DNA of 43,176 nucleotides from Nitriliruptoraceae bacterium (GTDB taxonomy: Bacteria; Actinomycetota; Nitriliruptoria; Nitriliruptorales; Nitriliruptoraceae), in the NCBI GenBank assembly GCA_003558435.1, contig PWLR01000126.1:1-43176 (forward strand), given 5' to 3'. This document shows positions 24,360 to 31,978 of the stretch, piece by piece. The number at the start of each line of letters is the position of its first letter. Position 1 is the stretch's first letter. The position numbers and the translations under genes were made by a program. Below the pieces are notes generated by a model. That model had not been told where the DNA came from. It made no database searches and was given only the letters and a program-made list of their open reading frames with translations.

Positions 24360-24442
24360 TACCCCCGGTGGGACTCGAACCCACAAGCCACTAGGGCAGA
24401 CGATTTTGAGTCGTCCCTGTATGCCAATTCCAGCACGGGGGC
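24360..24442 (-). tRNA. tRNA-Leu (CAA anticodon)
   Basis: Read on the minus strand, GCCCCCG pairs with CGGGGGT in a 7-bp acceptor stem (one G-U). The D-arm contains AATTGGC. The anticodon stem GACGA/TCGTC encloses the loop CTCAAAA, giving anticodon CAA, which reads UUG. A long variable arm (class II) and the T-arm GTGGGTTCGAGTCCCAC follow. CCA is not encoded. A -10-like TACAGT lies 39 bp upstream (24481-24486). Confidence 0.95.
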
Positions 24443-24877
24443 GTGAGGCGACGAGCGGATGCCCGCACACCAGGGCCAGAACTGTACCGCCCACCGTCTC
24501 GTCACTCACCCTCGCCCCCCGGCCGGGCCTGACGGAGGACAGGCGCGGAAGCTGCGCCTGGTCAAGCGCTCACAGTGTGCGCCCAGCGTGCGTATGGCAA
24601 GGCTGATGTGCTGCACGATGAATTTGGATGACTTCATAATTAACGAACAGGTCCAAGAGAGGACCCGGCCGCCTGGCCACGGTCGCATCCAGATGGTTAC
24701 GGTCTTCGGCGCGCCGACGACCGCTGTGAGTCTCGGCTGGGGTCGCACACACCCTGAGCGCCCCGTTGCCCCCGCTACCGGCCTGCACCTCTCGTCGCGC
24801 CGCACGCACCCAGGCGATGTCACCGAAGACGGCGCACGCACACCGACCACCCGACCCCACGACGGAGGTGCCACCCA
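24443..24877. other. 435-bp promoter region of tRNA-Leu and the compatible-solute transporter
   Basis: No gene is supported. The left part should hold the tRNA-Leu promoter (TACAGT at 24481-24486, minus strand). A hairpin CAGGCGC-N7-GCGCCTG lies at 24540-24560. The segment 24617-24660 is AT-rich and carries candidate control sites listed separately. The last 210 bases before the permease are GC-rich with the ribosome site GGAGGTG at 24864-24870. Confidence 0.5.
24618..24665 (+). promoter_or_regulatory. Candidate promoter and operators of the compatible-solute transporter operon
   Basis: An AT-rich island carries CATAAT at 24635-24640, a good -10 match. An inverted repeat ATGAA (24618-24622) and TTCAT (24633-24637) overlaps it, and GGTCC-AAGAGA-GGACC follows at 24650-24665. 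A -35 is not clear. Promoter plus a repressor site overlapping the -10 would suit an osmotically controlled operon. The start of the first gene is about 235 bases downstream, so a long leader is implied. Confidence 0.5.
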
Positions 24878-25531
24878 GTGGCGTTCCTGGAGTACCTCGC
24901 GGACCCGTCCACCCAGCGGTCGTTACTGGAGCAATCGGGCGAGCACCTGTTCCTGACCCTGGTCCCCGTCGCGATCGCGATCGTGCTGGGCGTGGGTCTC
25001 GGGATCTGGGCGCACCGTGTCCCCGCCCTCAGCCGGACGATCGTGGGAGCCACCTCGACGGTCCTGACGATCCCCTCGTTGGCGCTGTTCGCGATCTTCG
25101 TGCCGCTGGTCGGTATCGGCAACACCGCTCCGATGATCGCGCTGACGCTCTACGCGCTGCTGCCGATCGTACGCAACACGGTGTCCGGGCTGTACTCGGT
25201 GGACAATGCCGTGGTGGAGTCCGCGAAGGGCATGGGTATGGGCGCCACCAAGCGCTTGGTGAAGATCGAGCTCCCCAACGCCTGGCCGGTGATGTTGGCC
25301 GGAATCCGGGTCGCGACGCTGTTGACCATCGGTATCGCCGCCATCGCGGTGCTGGCAGGCGGAGACGGGCTCGGAACCGAGATCTTCCGGGGCCTGCGTC
25401 GCATCGGTTCGGCCGGAGCGTTCGAGTCCCTGCTGGGCGGGACGCTCGCCGTCGTGGTCCTGGCACTGCTCATCGACCTGGCTTATCTGGCCATCGGTCG
25501 CCTGACGATCCCTCGAGGTATCCGTGAGTGA
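24878..25531 (+). CDS. Glycine betaine/choline-type ABC transporter permease (OpuCB-like)
   Basis: A 217-residue permease of the small OpuCB/ProW kind. About five to six hydrophobic helices are visible: HLFLTLVPVAIAIVLGVGLG, TVLTIPSLALFAIFVPLVGI, TIGIAAIAVLAGG and a C-terminal one. The ATPase-docking EAA loop is VVESAKGMGMGATKRLVKIE, followed by LPNAWPVMLAGIR. The family imports compatible solutes such as glycine betaine, carnitine or choline for osmoprotection. GTG at 24878 has GGAGGTG seven bases upstream. It overlaps the ATPase gene by 8 bp and forms a transporter with the second permease and binding protein downstream. Confidence 0.92.
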   Translation: MAFLEYLADPSTQRSLLEQSGEHLFLTLVPVAIAIVLGVGLGIWAHRVPALSRTIVGATSTVLTIPSLALFAIFVPLVGIGNTAPMIALTLYALLPIVRNTVSGLYSVDNAVVESAKGMGMGATKRLVKIELPNAWPVMLAGIRVATLLTIGIAAIAVLAGGDGLGTEIFRGLRRIGSAGAFESLLGGTLAVVVLALLIDLAYLAIGRLTIPRGIRE

Positions 25532-26702
25532 CATCATGATCGAGCTCAAGGAGCTCACCAAGCGCTACCCGGGGACCGAGACGCCTGCGGTCGACCGGTT
25601 GACCATGGAGATCCCCCGCGGAGAGATCGTGGTGTTCGTCGGTCCGTCCGGGTGTGGGAAGACCACCAGCCTCAAGATGATCAACCGGATCATCGAACCG
25701 ACCTCCGGGCAGATCATCCTCGACGGCGAAGACGTCACCGACGTCAACCCCGACCAGCTCCGACGGCGCATCGGCTACGTCATCCAGCAGATCGGGCTGT
25801 TCCCGCACGTCACGATCGAGGACAACGTCGCGACCGTGCCCAACCTGCTCGGTTGGGACCGGGATCGGACCAAGGCGCGAGTGGACGAACTGCTCGACGT
25901 CGTCGGACTCGACCCGGACGTCTACCGCAACCGCTACCCGAAGGAGCTCTCCGGTGGACAGCGCCAGCGCGTCGGCGTCGCAAGGGCGCTGGCGGCCGAC
26001 CCGCCGGTGCTGCTGATGGACGAACCGTTCGGCGCCATCGACCCGATCACCCGCACCCGCCTGCAGAACGAGTTCCTCCGCCTGCAACAGGAGTTGAAGA
26101 AGACCATCTGCTTCGTCACCCACGACATCGACGAAGCCATCAAGATGGGCGACCGCATCGCGATCCTCCAGGAACGATCCATCCCGGCCCAGTTCGCCAC
26201 CCCCGAGGAGATCCTCACCCAGCCGGCGAACGACTTCGTCGCGGACTTCGTCGGCTCCGGCTCGACGCTCAAGCGCCTGAAGCTGACCCGCGTCCGCGAT
26301 GTGAACATCACCACCGACGCCCTGCTCGGCCGCATCGACGAGGACAAGCACGTCCTTCGCCAGCGTCTCCAGGAATCGGACTGGACCGCCATGCTGCTGC
26401 TCGATGCCGAGAAGCGTCCGTCCCGGTGGCTGCGCGCTCCCGACTTCCTCCACGACCGACCGGTGGCCGAGATGGGCCTCCCGGCACGAGCGATGATCGA
26501 ACCCCAGGCGACCTTGTCGGATGCGCTCGAGGAGATGCTGCTCGGCTCGGCCGGGGTCGCGATCGTGGTCGACGGCCGTGGAGCGTTCCAGGGGATCCTC
26601 GACGTCGACGACATCATCACCTCGATCCAGACGATGCGGGATGCCAACGCCGAGTTCTACCGCGCCTCGAAGCTGATCGATCCGGCAACGGCGATCGCCT
26701 GA
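25524..26702 (+). CDS. Glycine betaine/choline-type ABC transporter ATP-binding protein with CBS domains (OpuCA-like)
   Basis: A 392-residue ATPase subunit. Walker A GPSGCGKTT (residues 40-48), Q-loop IGYVIQQIGLFPHVT, signature LSGGQRQRVGVARAL (142-156), Walker B VLLMDEPFGAIDP and the H-loop FVTHDIDEA are all intact. Residues about 270-385 form a pair of CBS domains (VAEMGLPARAMIEPQATLSD, then GVAIVVDGRGAFQGILDVDD), which in OpuA-type transporters sense ionic strength or bind cyclic dinucleotides. It overlaps both flanking permease genes (8 bp and 1 bp). ATG or GTG alternatives exist near 25524; this one sits in the overlap and starts the conserved domain. Confidence 0.94.
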   Translation: MSDIMIELKELTKRYPGTETPAVDRLTMEIPRGEIVVFVGPSGCGKTTSLKMINRIIEPTSGQIILDGEDVTDVNPDQLRRRIGYVIQQIGLFPHVTIEDNVATVPNLLGWDRDRTKARVDELLDVVGLDPDVYRNRYPKELSGGQRQRVGVARALAADPPVLLMDEPFGAIDPITRTRLQNEFLRLQQELKKTICFVTHDIDEAIKMGDRIAILQERSIPAQFATPEEILTQPANDFVADFVGSGSTLKRLKLTRVRDVNITTDALLGRIDEDKHVLRQRLQESDWTAMLLLDAEKRPSRWLRAPDFLHDRPVAEMGLPARAMIEPQATLSDALEEMLLGSAGVAIVVDGRGAFQGILDVDDIITSIQTMRDANAEFYRASKLIDPATAIA

Positions 26703-27535
26703 TGGCGGTCTCGACTGCTCCTCAGGAGCTCGATCAGGAGGCCGCGGCGCTCGGGCGCTCCGAGGACGCGGCGGCCACCAAGCGGGCGAAGCGTGGCAAA
26801 CTCGTGCGCTACCTCGCGATGCCGGGCTTCCTGCTGCTGTTGAACATCGCCACGTTCCTGTGGCTCAGCGGTCAGGACCTCGACTCGATCGAGCGGCGCA
26901 CCCTGACCGCCGACAACCTGATCGGCAAGGCGCAGGAACACGTGTGGCTGACCTTGCTGTCGACCACGTTCGTGCTGCTACTGGCCATCCCGTTCGGGAT
27001 CCTTGCGACCCGCCCCAGATACCGGCGGTTCGCGCCCGGCATCATCGGGCTCGGAAACGCCGGTCAGGCCATCCCCTCGTTCGGCATGCTCGCGTTGCTG
27101 TTCTACCTGTTCCGGGTCACTCCCTGGCTGCCGAGCACGGGCACCCTGCCGGTGGTCGTCGCCCTCGTCGGGTATTCGTTCCTGCCCATCCTGCGCAACA
27201 CCATGGTCGGACTCGATCAGGTCGACCGCAGCGTGCTCGAAGCCGGTCGCGGCATGGGTATGTCGGAACGTCGCGTCCTACGCCGCATCGAACTCCCCCT
27301 GGCCGTGCCGGTCATCCTGGCCGGCATCCGCACCGCACTGGTGCTCAACGTGGGCACCGCGACCCTGGCGTTCCTGTTCGGTGGTGGCGGCCTCGGCGAC
27401 GTGGTCTACAACGGCCTGTCGCTGCGCCGTATCCCGATCACGATCGTCGGCGCCGTGCTCGTCGCCACCCTCGCACTGCTGGTCGACTACATCGCCTCAC
27501 TCATCGAGGAGAAGCTCACCCCGAAGGGTCTGTGA
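26702..27535 (+). CDS. Glycine betaine/choline-type ABC transporter permease (OpuCD-like)
   Basis: A 277-residue permease. A charged N-terminal region (to about 38) with a KRAKRGK cluster precedes the first helix FLLLLNIATFLWL, then a short outer segment, then five helices as in the smaller permease: VWLTLLSTTFVLLLAIPFG, AGQAIPSFGMLALLFYLF and FLFGGGGLGD. The EAA loop reads VLEAGRGMGMSERRVLRRIE, closely parallel to the first permease, so the two form a heterodimeric pore. ATG at 26702 shares one base with the ATPase stop (TGATG). The extra N-terminal part is longer than in most OpuCD proteins. Confidence 0.92.
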   Translation: MAVSTAPQELDQEAAALGRSEDAAATKRAKRGKLVRYLAMPGFLLLLNIATFLWLSGQDLDSIERRTLTADNLIGKAQEHVWLTLLSTTFVLLLAIPFGILATRPRYRRFAPGIIGLGNAGQAIPSFGMLALLFYLFRVTPWLPSTGTLPVVVALVGYSFLPILRNTMVGLDQVDRSVLEAGRGMGMSERRVLRRIELPLAVPVILAGIRTALVLNVGTATLAFLFGGGGLGDVVYNGLSLRRIPITIVGAVLVATLALLVDYIASLIEEKLTPKGL

Positions 27536-27653
27536 CCGCCACAGCGCCTGCCGCGAACCCGCATGCGCGCTGGCAGCCCGGTTCCCGGCCCGTGCGACCA
27601 CGCTTCGACCATCTCCCCGGTGCTCCATCCCGGTACTCCACCTACGACCACGG

Positions 27654-27659
27654 TAGTAT
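27654..27659 (+). promoter_or_regulatory. Candidate -10 element for the binding-protein gene
   Basis: TAGTAT lies 42 bases before the binding-protein ATG, in the 166-bp spacer after the permease. No good -35 is seen 17 bases upstream. A separate promoter would allow more binding protein than permease, which is common for ABC systems. Confidence 0.35.
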
Positions 27660-27701
27660 CCACCCCACGTTCGCTCTGTCCCCCAGCCACGATCGAAAAG
27701 G

Positions 27702-28679
27702 ATGTCCGTGATCGGACAACGCAAACTCAGGTTCATCGGCGGCCTCGCCGCCGTCGCCATGCTCGCCTCGGCCTGCGGAGGCAACGGCGACGGCGCTGCC
27801 AGCGGCGACGACATCCCCTCGGGCGGTGACGTCACCCAGCTCGACCTCGGGGTCATCTACGGCGCCGTGGCCGACCGCGACCCCTGCAACTTCGGCGAGG
27901 TGTTCACCACCGACGGGCGCATCTCCGCGCTCGACCTCGTGGTGCTGGAGGACGACCAGAACTTCTTCCCGCTCTACAACGTCTCGCCGGTGTTCACGCA
28001 GGACTCCTACGAGCCCTACGCCGACGAGTTGGATGCGCTGTACGCGCCGGTGACCGAGGCGCTGACCCAGGAGACGATGACCGAGCTGAACGCCCGCGCG
28101 TCCGCCGACGGCGAACGCGAACAGGACGTGGCTCAGGACTTCCTCGAGTCCAACGACCTGCTGCAGGGTGACGGTTCGCTCGATGGCGCCGAGTTCACCG
28201 TCGGCTCCAAGGACTTCGACGAGCAGCTGATCCTCGGCTACATCGCCCTGGCACTGCTCGAGGACGCCGGCGCGACCGTGAACGACGAGGTCAACGTGGG
28301 TGGTACCGACACCACGCGTGCGGCACTCGAATCCGGCGACATCGACACCTACTGGGAGTACAACGGCACCGCGTGGATCTCGTTCTTCGGCGAGACCGAC
28401 CCGATCCCGGACCGCATGGAACAGTACGAAGCGGTTGCCGAGCGTGACCTGGAAGAGTCCGGCCTCGTCTGGCTCGACCCGGCCCCGTTCAACAACACCT
28501 ACGGCCTCGCGATGTCCTCTGAGGCCTACGAGGAGCTGGGGACCGACTCGATCTCCGACCTCGTCGACCTGATCGCGGAGAACCCCGACGCGGCGACCCT
28601 GTGCGTCGAGGCGGAGTTCAACGTGCGTGACGACGGCCTTCCGGGCCTCGAAGAGCACTACGGCTTCCAGATCGGCTGA
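27702..28679 (+). CDS. Compatible-solute-binding lipoprotein with circularly permuted OpuAC/OsmX domain
   Basis: A 325-residue lipoprotein: signal peptide FIGGLAAVAMLASACGG with lipobox ASAC (Cys25). The binding domain belongs to the OpuCC/OsmX (QAT) family, but the halves are in reverse order. Residues 44-149 (VTQLDLGVIYGAV, TTDGRISALDLVVLEDDQ, FFPLYNVSPV, METMTELN-like segment, DVAQDFL) correspond to the usual C-terminal half. Residues 165-325 (FTVGSKDFDEQLILGYI, VGGTDTTRAAL, IDTYWEYNGTAW, LDPAPFNNTYGLA, DGLPGLEEHYGF) correspond to the usual N-terminal half. Both halves look complete and the ligand motifs are kept. A Shine-Dalgarno AAAGG abuts this ATG and is better spaced for GTG at 27708. 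It completes the transporter encoded upstream. Confidence 0.9.
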   Translation: MSVIGQRKLRFIGGLAAVAMLASACGGNGDGAASGDDIPSGGDVTQLDLGVIYGAVADRDPCNFGEVFTTDGRISALDLVVLEDDQNFFPLYNVSPVFTQDSYEPYADELDALYAPVTEALTQETMTELNARASADGEREQDVAQDFLESNDLLQGDGSLDGAEFTVGSKDFDEQLILGYIALALLEDAGATVNDEVNVGGTDTTRAALESGDIDTYWEYNGTAWISFFGETDPIPDRMEQYEAVAERDLEESGLVWLDPAPFNNTYGLAMSSEAYEELGTDSISDLVDLIAENPDAATLCVEAEFNVRDDGLPGLEEHYGFQIG

Positions 28680-28697
28680 CCTGCCGATCGCGCTAGC

Positions 28698-28737
28698 CAC
28701 GACGACGCCCCCGCATCCGTGCGGGGGCGTCGTCGTG
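28698..28737 (+). terminator. Strong GC-rich hairpin terminator after the binding-protein gene
   Basis: An 18-bp perfect stem (28698-28715 with 28720-28737) closes a TCCG loop, starting 19 bases after the stop codon. There is no T-tract, as is common for actinobacterial terminators. It ends the compatible-solute transporter operon. Confidence 0.85.
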
Positions 28738-28777
28738 TGCGGGCCGGCCGTCTCCAGCGTCGTCCGGACCCGGCGCC

Positions 28778-28798
28778 CGGCGAGGTCGGCAGCGGGTG
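28778..28798. repeat. 21-bp dispersed repeat, copy 1
   Basis: CGGCGAGGTCGGCAGCGGGT plus one G, identical to 29950-29970 and in the same orientation, 1,172 bp apart. The pair brackets two small membrane-protein genes. Confidence 0.6.
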
Positions 28799-29049
28799 TC
28801 CATGAAGCTGTGGGCATCAGCGCCGGAAGTCGGGGTGGCTGACCTGCTTGAGCAGGGCCTCACGCATGGGGGTGTCCAGTGCCGAGGTGGTGCCGCAAGT
28901 CGGGCGAGATGTCCGGTCTGACCTGCAGGCTTGTCCGGATGGTTGCCTTCGGCCGGGAGTTGGGCACCATGCTGAAGGCCCGGAATCGACCGGGAGGCTG
29001 ACGATGGAGCCAGTGTTCCTCTCGGAATGGGGCATGGCCGTGATGGGGC

Positions 29050-29283
29050 ATGGCCGTCGCTGTGGTCCTGTGGGCCGGCGCCGGCCTGGGGCTGCTGGCC
29101 GTCATCGCAGCTGTCGTGCGTCCCTCGCAGCAGCGGAGGTCGTTGCTGGTTGCTGCTCTGCTGTTCGTCCCCATCGGGGTCTTCGGCATCTCGTCGATCG
29201 GGGCGGCCTTCTTGGTGGCTGCCGTCATCTGCCTGGCGTTCGCGGCATCCGGTGGACGGTCGAAGAGCGCGAACCGGGCGTAG
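29050..29283 (+). CDS. Small membrane protein, hypothetical
   Basis: A 77-residue very hydrophobic protein with two to three membrane segments (VVLWAGAGLGLLAVIAAVV, LLVAALLFVPIGVFGI and AAFLVAAVICLAFAA), a basic loop RPSQQRR, and a basic C-terminus (GGRSKSANRA), suggesting a cytosolic tail. No family recognised. ATG at 29050 lies within the second copy of a 15-bp tandem duplication; because the period is 16 bases, the first copy's ATG is out of frame. GGGG precedes the start. Convergent with the SdpI-like gene. Composition and length make coding likely but not certain. Confidence 0.5.
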   Translation: MAVAVVLWAGAGLGLLAVIAAVVRPSQQRRSLLVAALLFVPIGVFGISSIGAAFLVAAVICLAFAASGGRSKSANRA

Positions 29284-29445
29284 GCCCTCAACCGCCTGAG
29301 GCTCCGTCGATCGGGGCCTCCGAGTGCTGCGGCGTCCTGCCGACGGCCGACCTCCCTGCCTGGCCATCAACCCGGCACGTGCGATTCCCCCCTCCACGAA
29401 GCGGGGCGCGCGGCCGGCTGGATCGTCCTTCGCGGCCGCGACGGG

Positions 29446-29829
29446 TCACGACCGCTCGCACCCGCTCGGTTGCCCGCCCTCCGAGGCTTCCCGGTGCGCC
29501 TGTTTGGCCGCCCGGGAGCCACGTGCGACCGAGATCACGGAGAGGCCAAGGGAGATCGCGGCCACACCGACCAGGAAACCGACCCTCCACGCCGAGGGCA
29601 CGACCAGCACTCCGCCTGCGGCGGCGAGGAGGACGATGCCTGTGGCGAGCATCCCCCCGCCACCTGATCTCTGCGCGGCCCGCCACGCGACGTCTGACAC
29701 CAGGGTCGCGGGGGTGCGGATGCCGGGGCCGTCGCGGGAGAACCAGTCCCGGAGGGCTCCCCAGCCGGCCCACGTGGTGACGATCCCGATGATGGAGAGC
29801 GCGAGAGCGGCCTGGATCGCCTGGCTCAT
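29446..29829 (-). CDS. Small integral membrane protein, possibly SdpI-like
   Basis: A 127-residue protein with three predicted membrane helices: LALSIIGIVTTWAGWG, TGIVLLAAAGGVLVV and VGFLVGVAAISLGLSVISV. The segment IRTPATLVSDVAWRAAQRSG before helix two resembles the signature of SdpI-family proteins, first known as immunity proteins against the Bacillus SdpC toxin and widespread as membrane proteins of unknown role. A basic C-terminal tail follows. ATG at 29829 has GAGG eight bases upstream. It lies between the two 21-bp repeats. No toxin-like gene is adjacent. Confidence 0.65.
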   Translation of the reverse strand: MSQAIQAALALSIIGIVTTWAGWGALRDWFSRDGPGIRTPATLVSDVAWRAAQRSGGGGMLATGIVLLAAAGGVLVVPSAWRVGFLVGVAAISLGLSVISVARGSRAAKQAHREASEGGQPSGCERS

Positions 29830-29949
29830 GTCACGACCTCGAAGGGTGGCTTCGGTCCAGCAGGGGCTCGGGTGCGGCGAGGGGCTCGGTCGTTCCCAGC
29901 TGAGGGCGGACGCTGCGGAGCCCCAGACGGGAAGACGAATCCACCCTAT

Positions 29950-29970
29950 CGGCGAGGTCGGCAGCGGGTG
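29950..29970. repeat. 21-bp dispersed repeat, copy 2
   Basis: Exact match to 28778-28798. Flanking bases differ on both sides, so the identity is confined to the 21 bases. Confidence 0.6.
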
Positions 29971-30212
29971 CCGGTCGTGTCCACGGCTCCGTTGACAAGG
30001 GAGGGCCGGCCCCATGTGGCTTCGCTCGGGAGAGCCAGCGTCGGCCCCACGAGCGTGTTGCGCCGGTTGCCCGACAAGGGCTCCGGCATGCGGTTCTTCG
30101 TCTGCGGTCTCAGCGGGTCCGGGTCGATGGCCATCGGTGCCGGATCCGCCGCCGTCGACCGCCCCGAGGTTCCAGGGTCCCGGCGGAGACACCGAGGGTT
30201 GGCTGCTCGACG

Positions 30213-30218
30213 TAGGGT
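30213..30218 (+). promoter_or_regulatory. Candidate -10 element, leaderless start at 30226
   Basis: TAGGGT fits TANNNT and is followed by seven bases before GTG at 30226, the spacing expected for a leaderless transcript. Confidence 0.45.
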
Positions 30219-30225
30219 GGGGGTC

Positions 30226-31185
30226 GTGCGAGGGGACGTGATGGTGGTGCGCGATCTGTGGGCAGGTGCCGATGTTCGGTGGAGCGGCCCGGAGGCCGTG
30301 CGGCGCGGTGTCCGGCTCCATCCCGACGACCGCGCCGTCGTTGTCGATCCGGGACGCCACCGGGTGGGCTCGTTCAGTTCGCTGTACCACCCGGCGGGGA
30401 CGCGGCCACCGCGGCCACGCCGTGGTGTCACGATCCGGCTGGCCGAGGGCGGCGAGGTGACGGTGGCGCGCAAGCACCTCGAACTCATCGCGCCGGACCA
30501 TCCGCTGGCGCCCGAGCCCGACGGCACCCCGGCCGCCTGGTGGCTCGAACAGCTGGAGCCGTGGGGTCGAGAAGCCCTGCCGGTGAGCTCGCTGGTCCCC
30601 TCCGGCTTCCGGTCGGTCTGTCAGGTGTTGCATCCCTGGTGGGGACCCGATGCCGTACCGACGAGCTGGCGCTCGCTTGCCCGACAGCTCGACTTCCCCA
30701 GCGTCACGGCCTTGGACGCCACCCGCGAGATGTTCTCGATCCGAGCCGCCGAGGACGCCGGCTACTCGTCATCGCCGGGCGAGCCGGACATGGGTACCGC
30801 CGAGACCCTCGTCGAGATCCTGGCCGGGCACACGACGAGCCCCGAGGACGCCTTCGTGGCGGTGTGGGAGGGCTGGGGTGACGTTCCCCCGCAGCGGTTC
30901 CCCGGCGCCGCCCGCCTCGACACCCAGGCGCGTGGACACTTCCTGCTGCGGGGGCCACTTGCTGGCGTACTCCGTTCCGTGGACGTATCGAGCTACGACC
31001 GGCCTGCCGCGGGGCTGTGGTGGCCGGCGGACCGGGCATGGTTCGCCGCGACCGAGATCGAGTTCGAGTGGACCTTCGTCGCCGGCGATCAGGCGCTCAT
31101 CGATCGGCTGCTCACCGACGACCGCCTCGAGGTGGCCCAGACCACGTTCGACGCCGCGGCCAATCTGGCCGCCGAACCGAGCTGA
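30226..31185 (+). CDS. Conserved hypothetical protein
   Basis: A 319-residue soluble protein without signal peptide. The N-terminal 85 residues are a small beta-rich module (VRLHPDDRAVVVDPGRHRVG, then RRGVTIRLAEGGEVTVARKH). The rest is aromatic-rich, with LHPWWGPDAVPTSWRSLARQ, VWEGWGDVPPQ, and near the end GLWWPADRAWFAATEIEFEW followed by FVAGDQALIDRLLTDDRLE. The last block resembles a domain in uncharacterised actinobacterial proteins, but I cannot name a function. GTG at 30226 fits the leaderless pattern; ATG at 30241, with AGGGG upstream, is an equally good start and would drop five residues. Confidence 0.75.
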   Translation: MRGDVMVVRDLWAGADVRWSGPEAVRRGVRLHPDDRAVVVDPGRHRVGSFSSLYHPAGTRPPRPRRGVTIRLAEGGEVTVARKHLELIAPDHPLAPEPDGTPAAWWLEQLEPWGREALPVSSLVPSGFRSVCQVLHPWWGPDAVPTSWRSLARQLDFPSVTALDATREMFSIRAAEDAGYSSSPGEPDMGTAETLVEILAGHTTSPEDAFVAVWEGWGDVPPQRFPGAARLDTQARGHFLLRGPLAGVLRSVDVSSYDRPAAGLWWPADRAWFAATEIEFEWTFVAGDQALIDRLLTDDRLEVAQTTFDAAANLAAEPS

Positions 31186-31384
31186 CCGACGACCTCGGAT
31201 CCGGTACTACTCGGCCCGGGAGTTCCACACGCCCGCTGCCGTCGACAAGCGCACGCAGCTCAGTCTCCGGGGTCGAACGACGCGTGGGAGGCAGGTCGGG
31301 TGTGGCGACTCCGGCCCATGCGCCGTGCCGGGCCGGCCGGCAGCTTCTCGGTGAGGTGTGGTCGACCATCGCTGCGCGGTGGGA

Positions 31385-31978
31385 TCAGCCGGGCGGGTCG
31401 GGCCGGAGTTTGGCCCGGAGTCGGGCCACCGTGTTGAGGGTCCGGGTGGTCCCGCGGCCGAGCGCCCGCTCGACCGCCTTGACGTTGAGCGCGCTCGTCG
31501 AGATCCCCGCCGCCGGCAGCCAGTACCACTCCCGCCCGATCACCTGCACACGGTCCTGGTCGGTGGCGTGCGCCATCGCTTCGGCGACGCCGCCCGGACC
31601 CGGTTCGTCCCGTAGGAAGGTCACCTGCAGCTTGCCGCCGGTGGCCGCAACGACATCGGGCGGGAACGGCTCGCAGCCGACGATCTCTGTCACCTCGGCG
31701 GCTGTGCGCACGAAGACCTCGACCGCGAACCCGAGCGAGCCGTGCAACGCCGCTTCGACCCGACGTTCGAGGTCCTCGCAACCCGCCGCGCCCTCGGTGC
31801 TCGCGGTCGCGAAGGTCACGTTGCCGCTGGCGAGGAAGCTGGTGACCTCCTGCATCCCCAGCGTCTCGAACGGGGCACACAGCTGCCGGCCGGTGACACG
31901 GCGGCCACCGATGTTGATCCCCCGCAAGAACGCCGCGTAGCGGTTGTCCGCGCTGTCCGGCCCCGATCCGGCGGTCAT
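31385..31978 (-). CDS. DUF1697 family protein
   Basis: A 197-residue cytosolic protein matching DUF1697: YAAFLRGINIGGRRVTGRQL at the start, FLASGNVTFATAST, then VEVFVRTAAEVTEIVGCEPF and the C-terminal WYWLPAAGISTSALNVKAVE and TTRTLNTVARL. The family is widespread and structurally known but has no agreed biochemical role. ATG at 31978 overlaps the stop of the upstream GNAT gene in ATGA, so the two are co-translated. Confidence 0.9.
   Translation of the reverse strand: MTAGSGPDSADNRYAAFLRGINIGGRRVTGRQLCAPFETLGMQEVTSFLASGNVTFATASTEGAAGCEDLERRVEAALHGSLGFAVEVFVRTAAEVTEIVGCEPFPPDVVAATGGKLQVTFLRDEPGPGGVAEAMAHATDQDRVQVIGREWYWLPAAGISTSALNVKAVERALGRGTTRTLNTVARLRAKLRPDPPG

Larger units (their letters stand above)
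28680..29049. other. 370-bp gap after the transporter operon
   Basis: It holds the terminator and one copy of a 21-bp repeat (28778-28798). Its right end carries a 15-bp tandem duplication (29027-29041 and 29043-29057, starting ATGGGGCATGG) that runs into the start of the next gene. A minus-strand frame ending at 28817 has a protein-like tail (TPMREALLKQVSHPDFRR) but an implausible upstream part, so I do not call it a gene. Confidence 0.4.
29830..30225. other. 396-bp gap left of the conserved hypothetical gene
   Basis: It holds the second 21-bp repeat (29950-29970) and the -10-like element at 30213-30218. Frames on both strands stay open because of base composition, but I see no motif-bearing protein. 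Confidence 0.4.

Noticed and set aside
28817..29035. 72-codon minus-strand ORF with a protein-like C-terminus
   Set aside because: Only the last 20 residues look natural and no family could be recognised; could be a gene remnant but unsupported.
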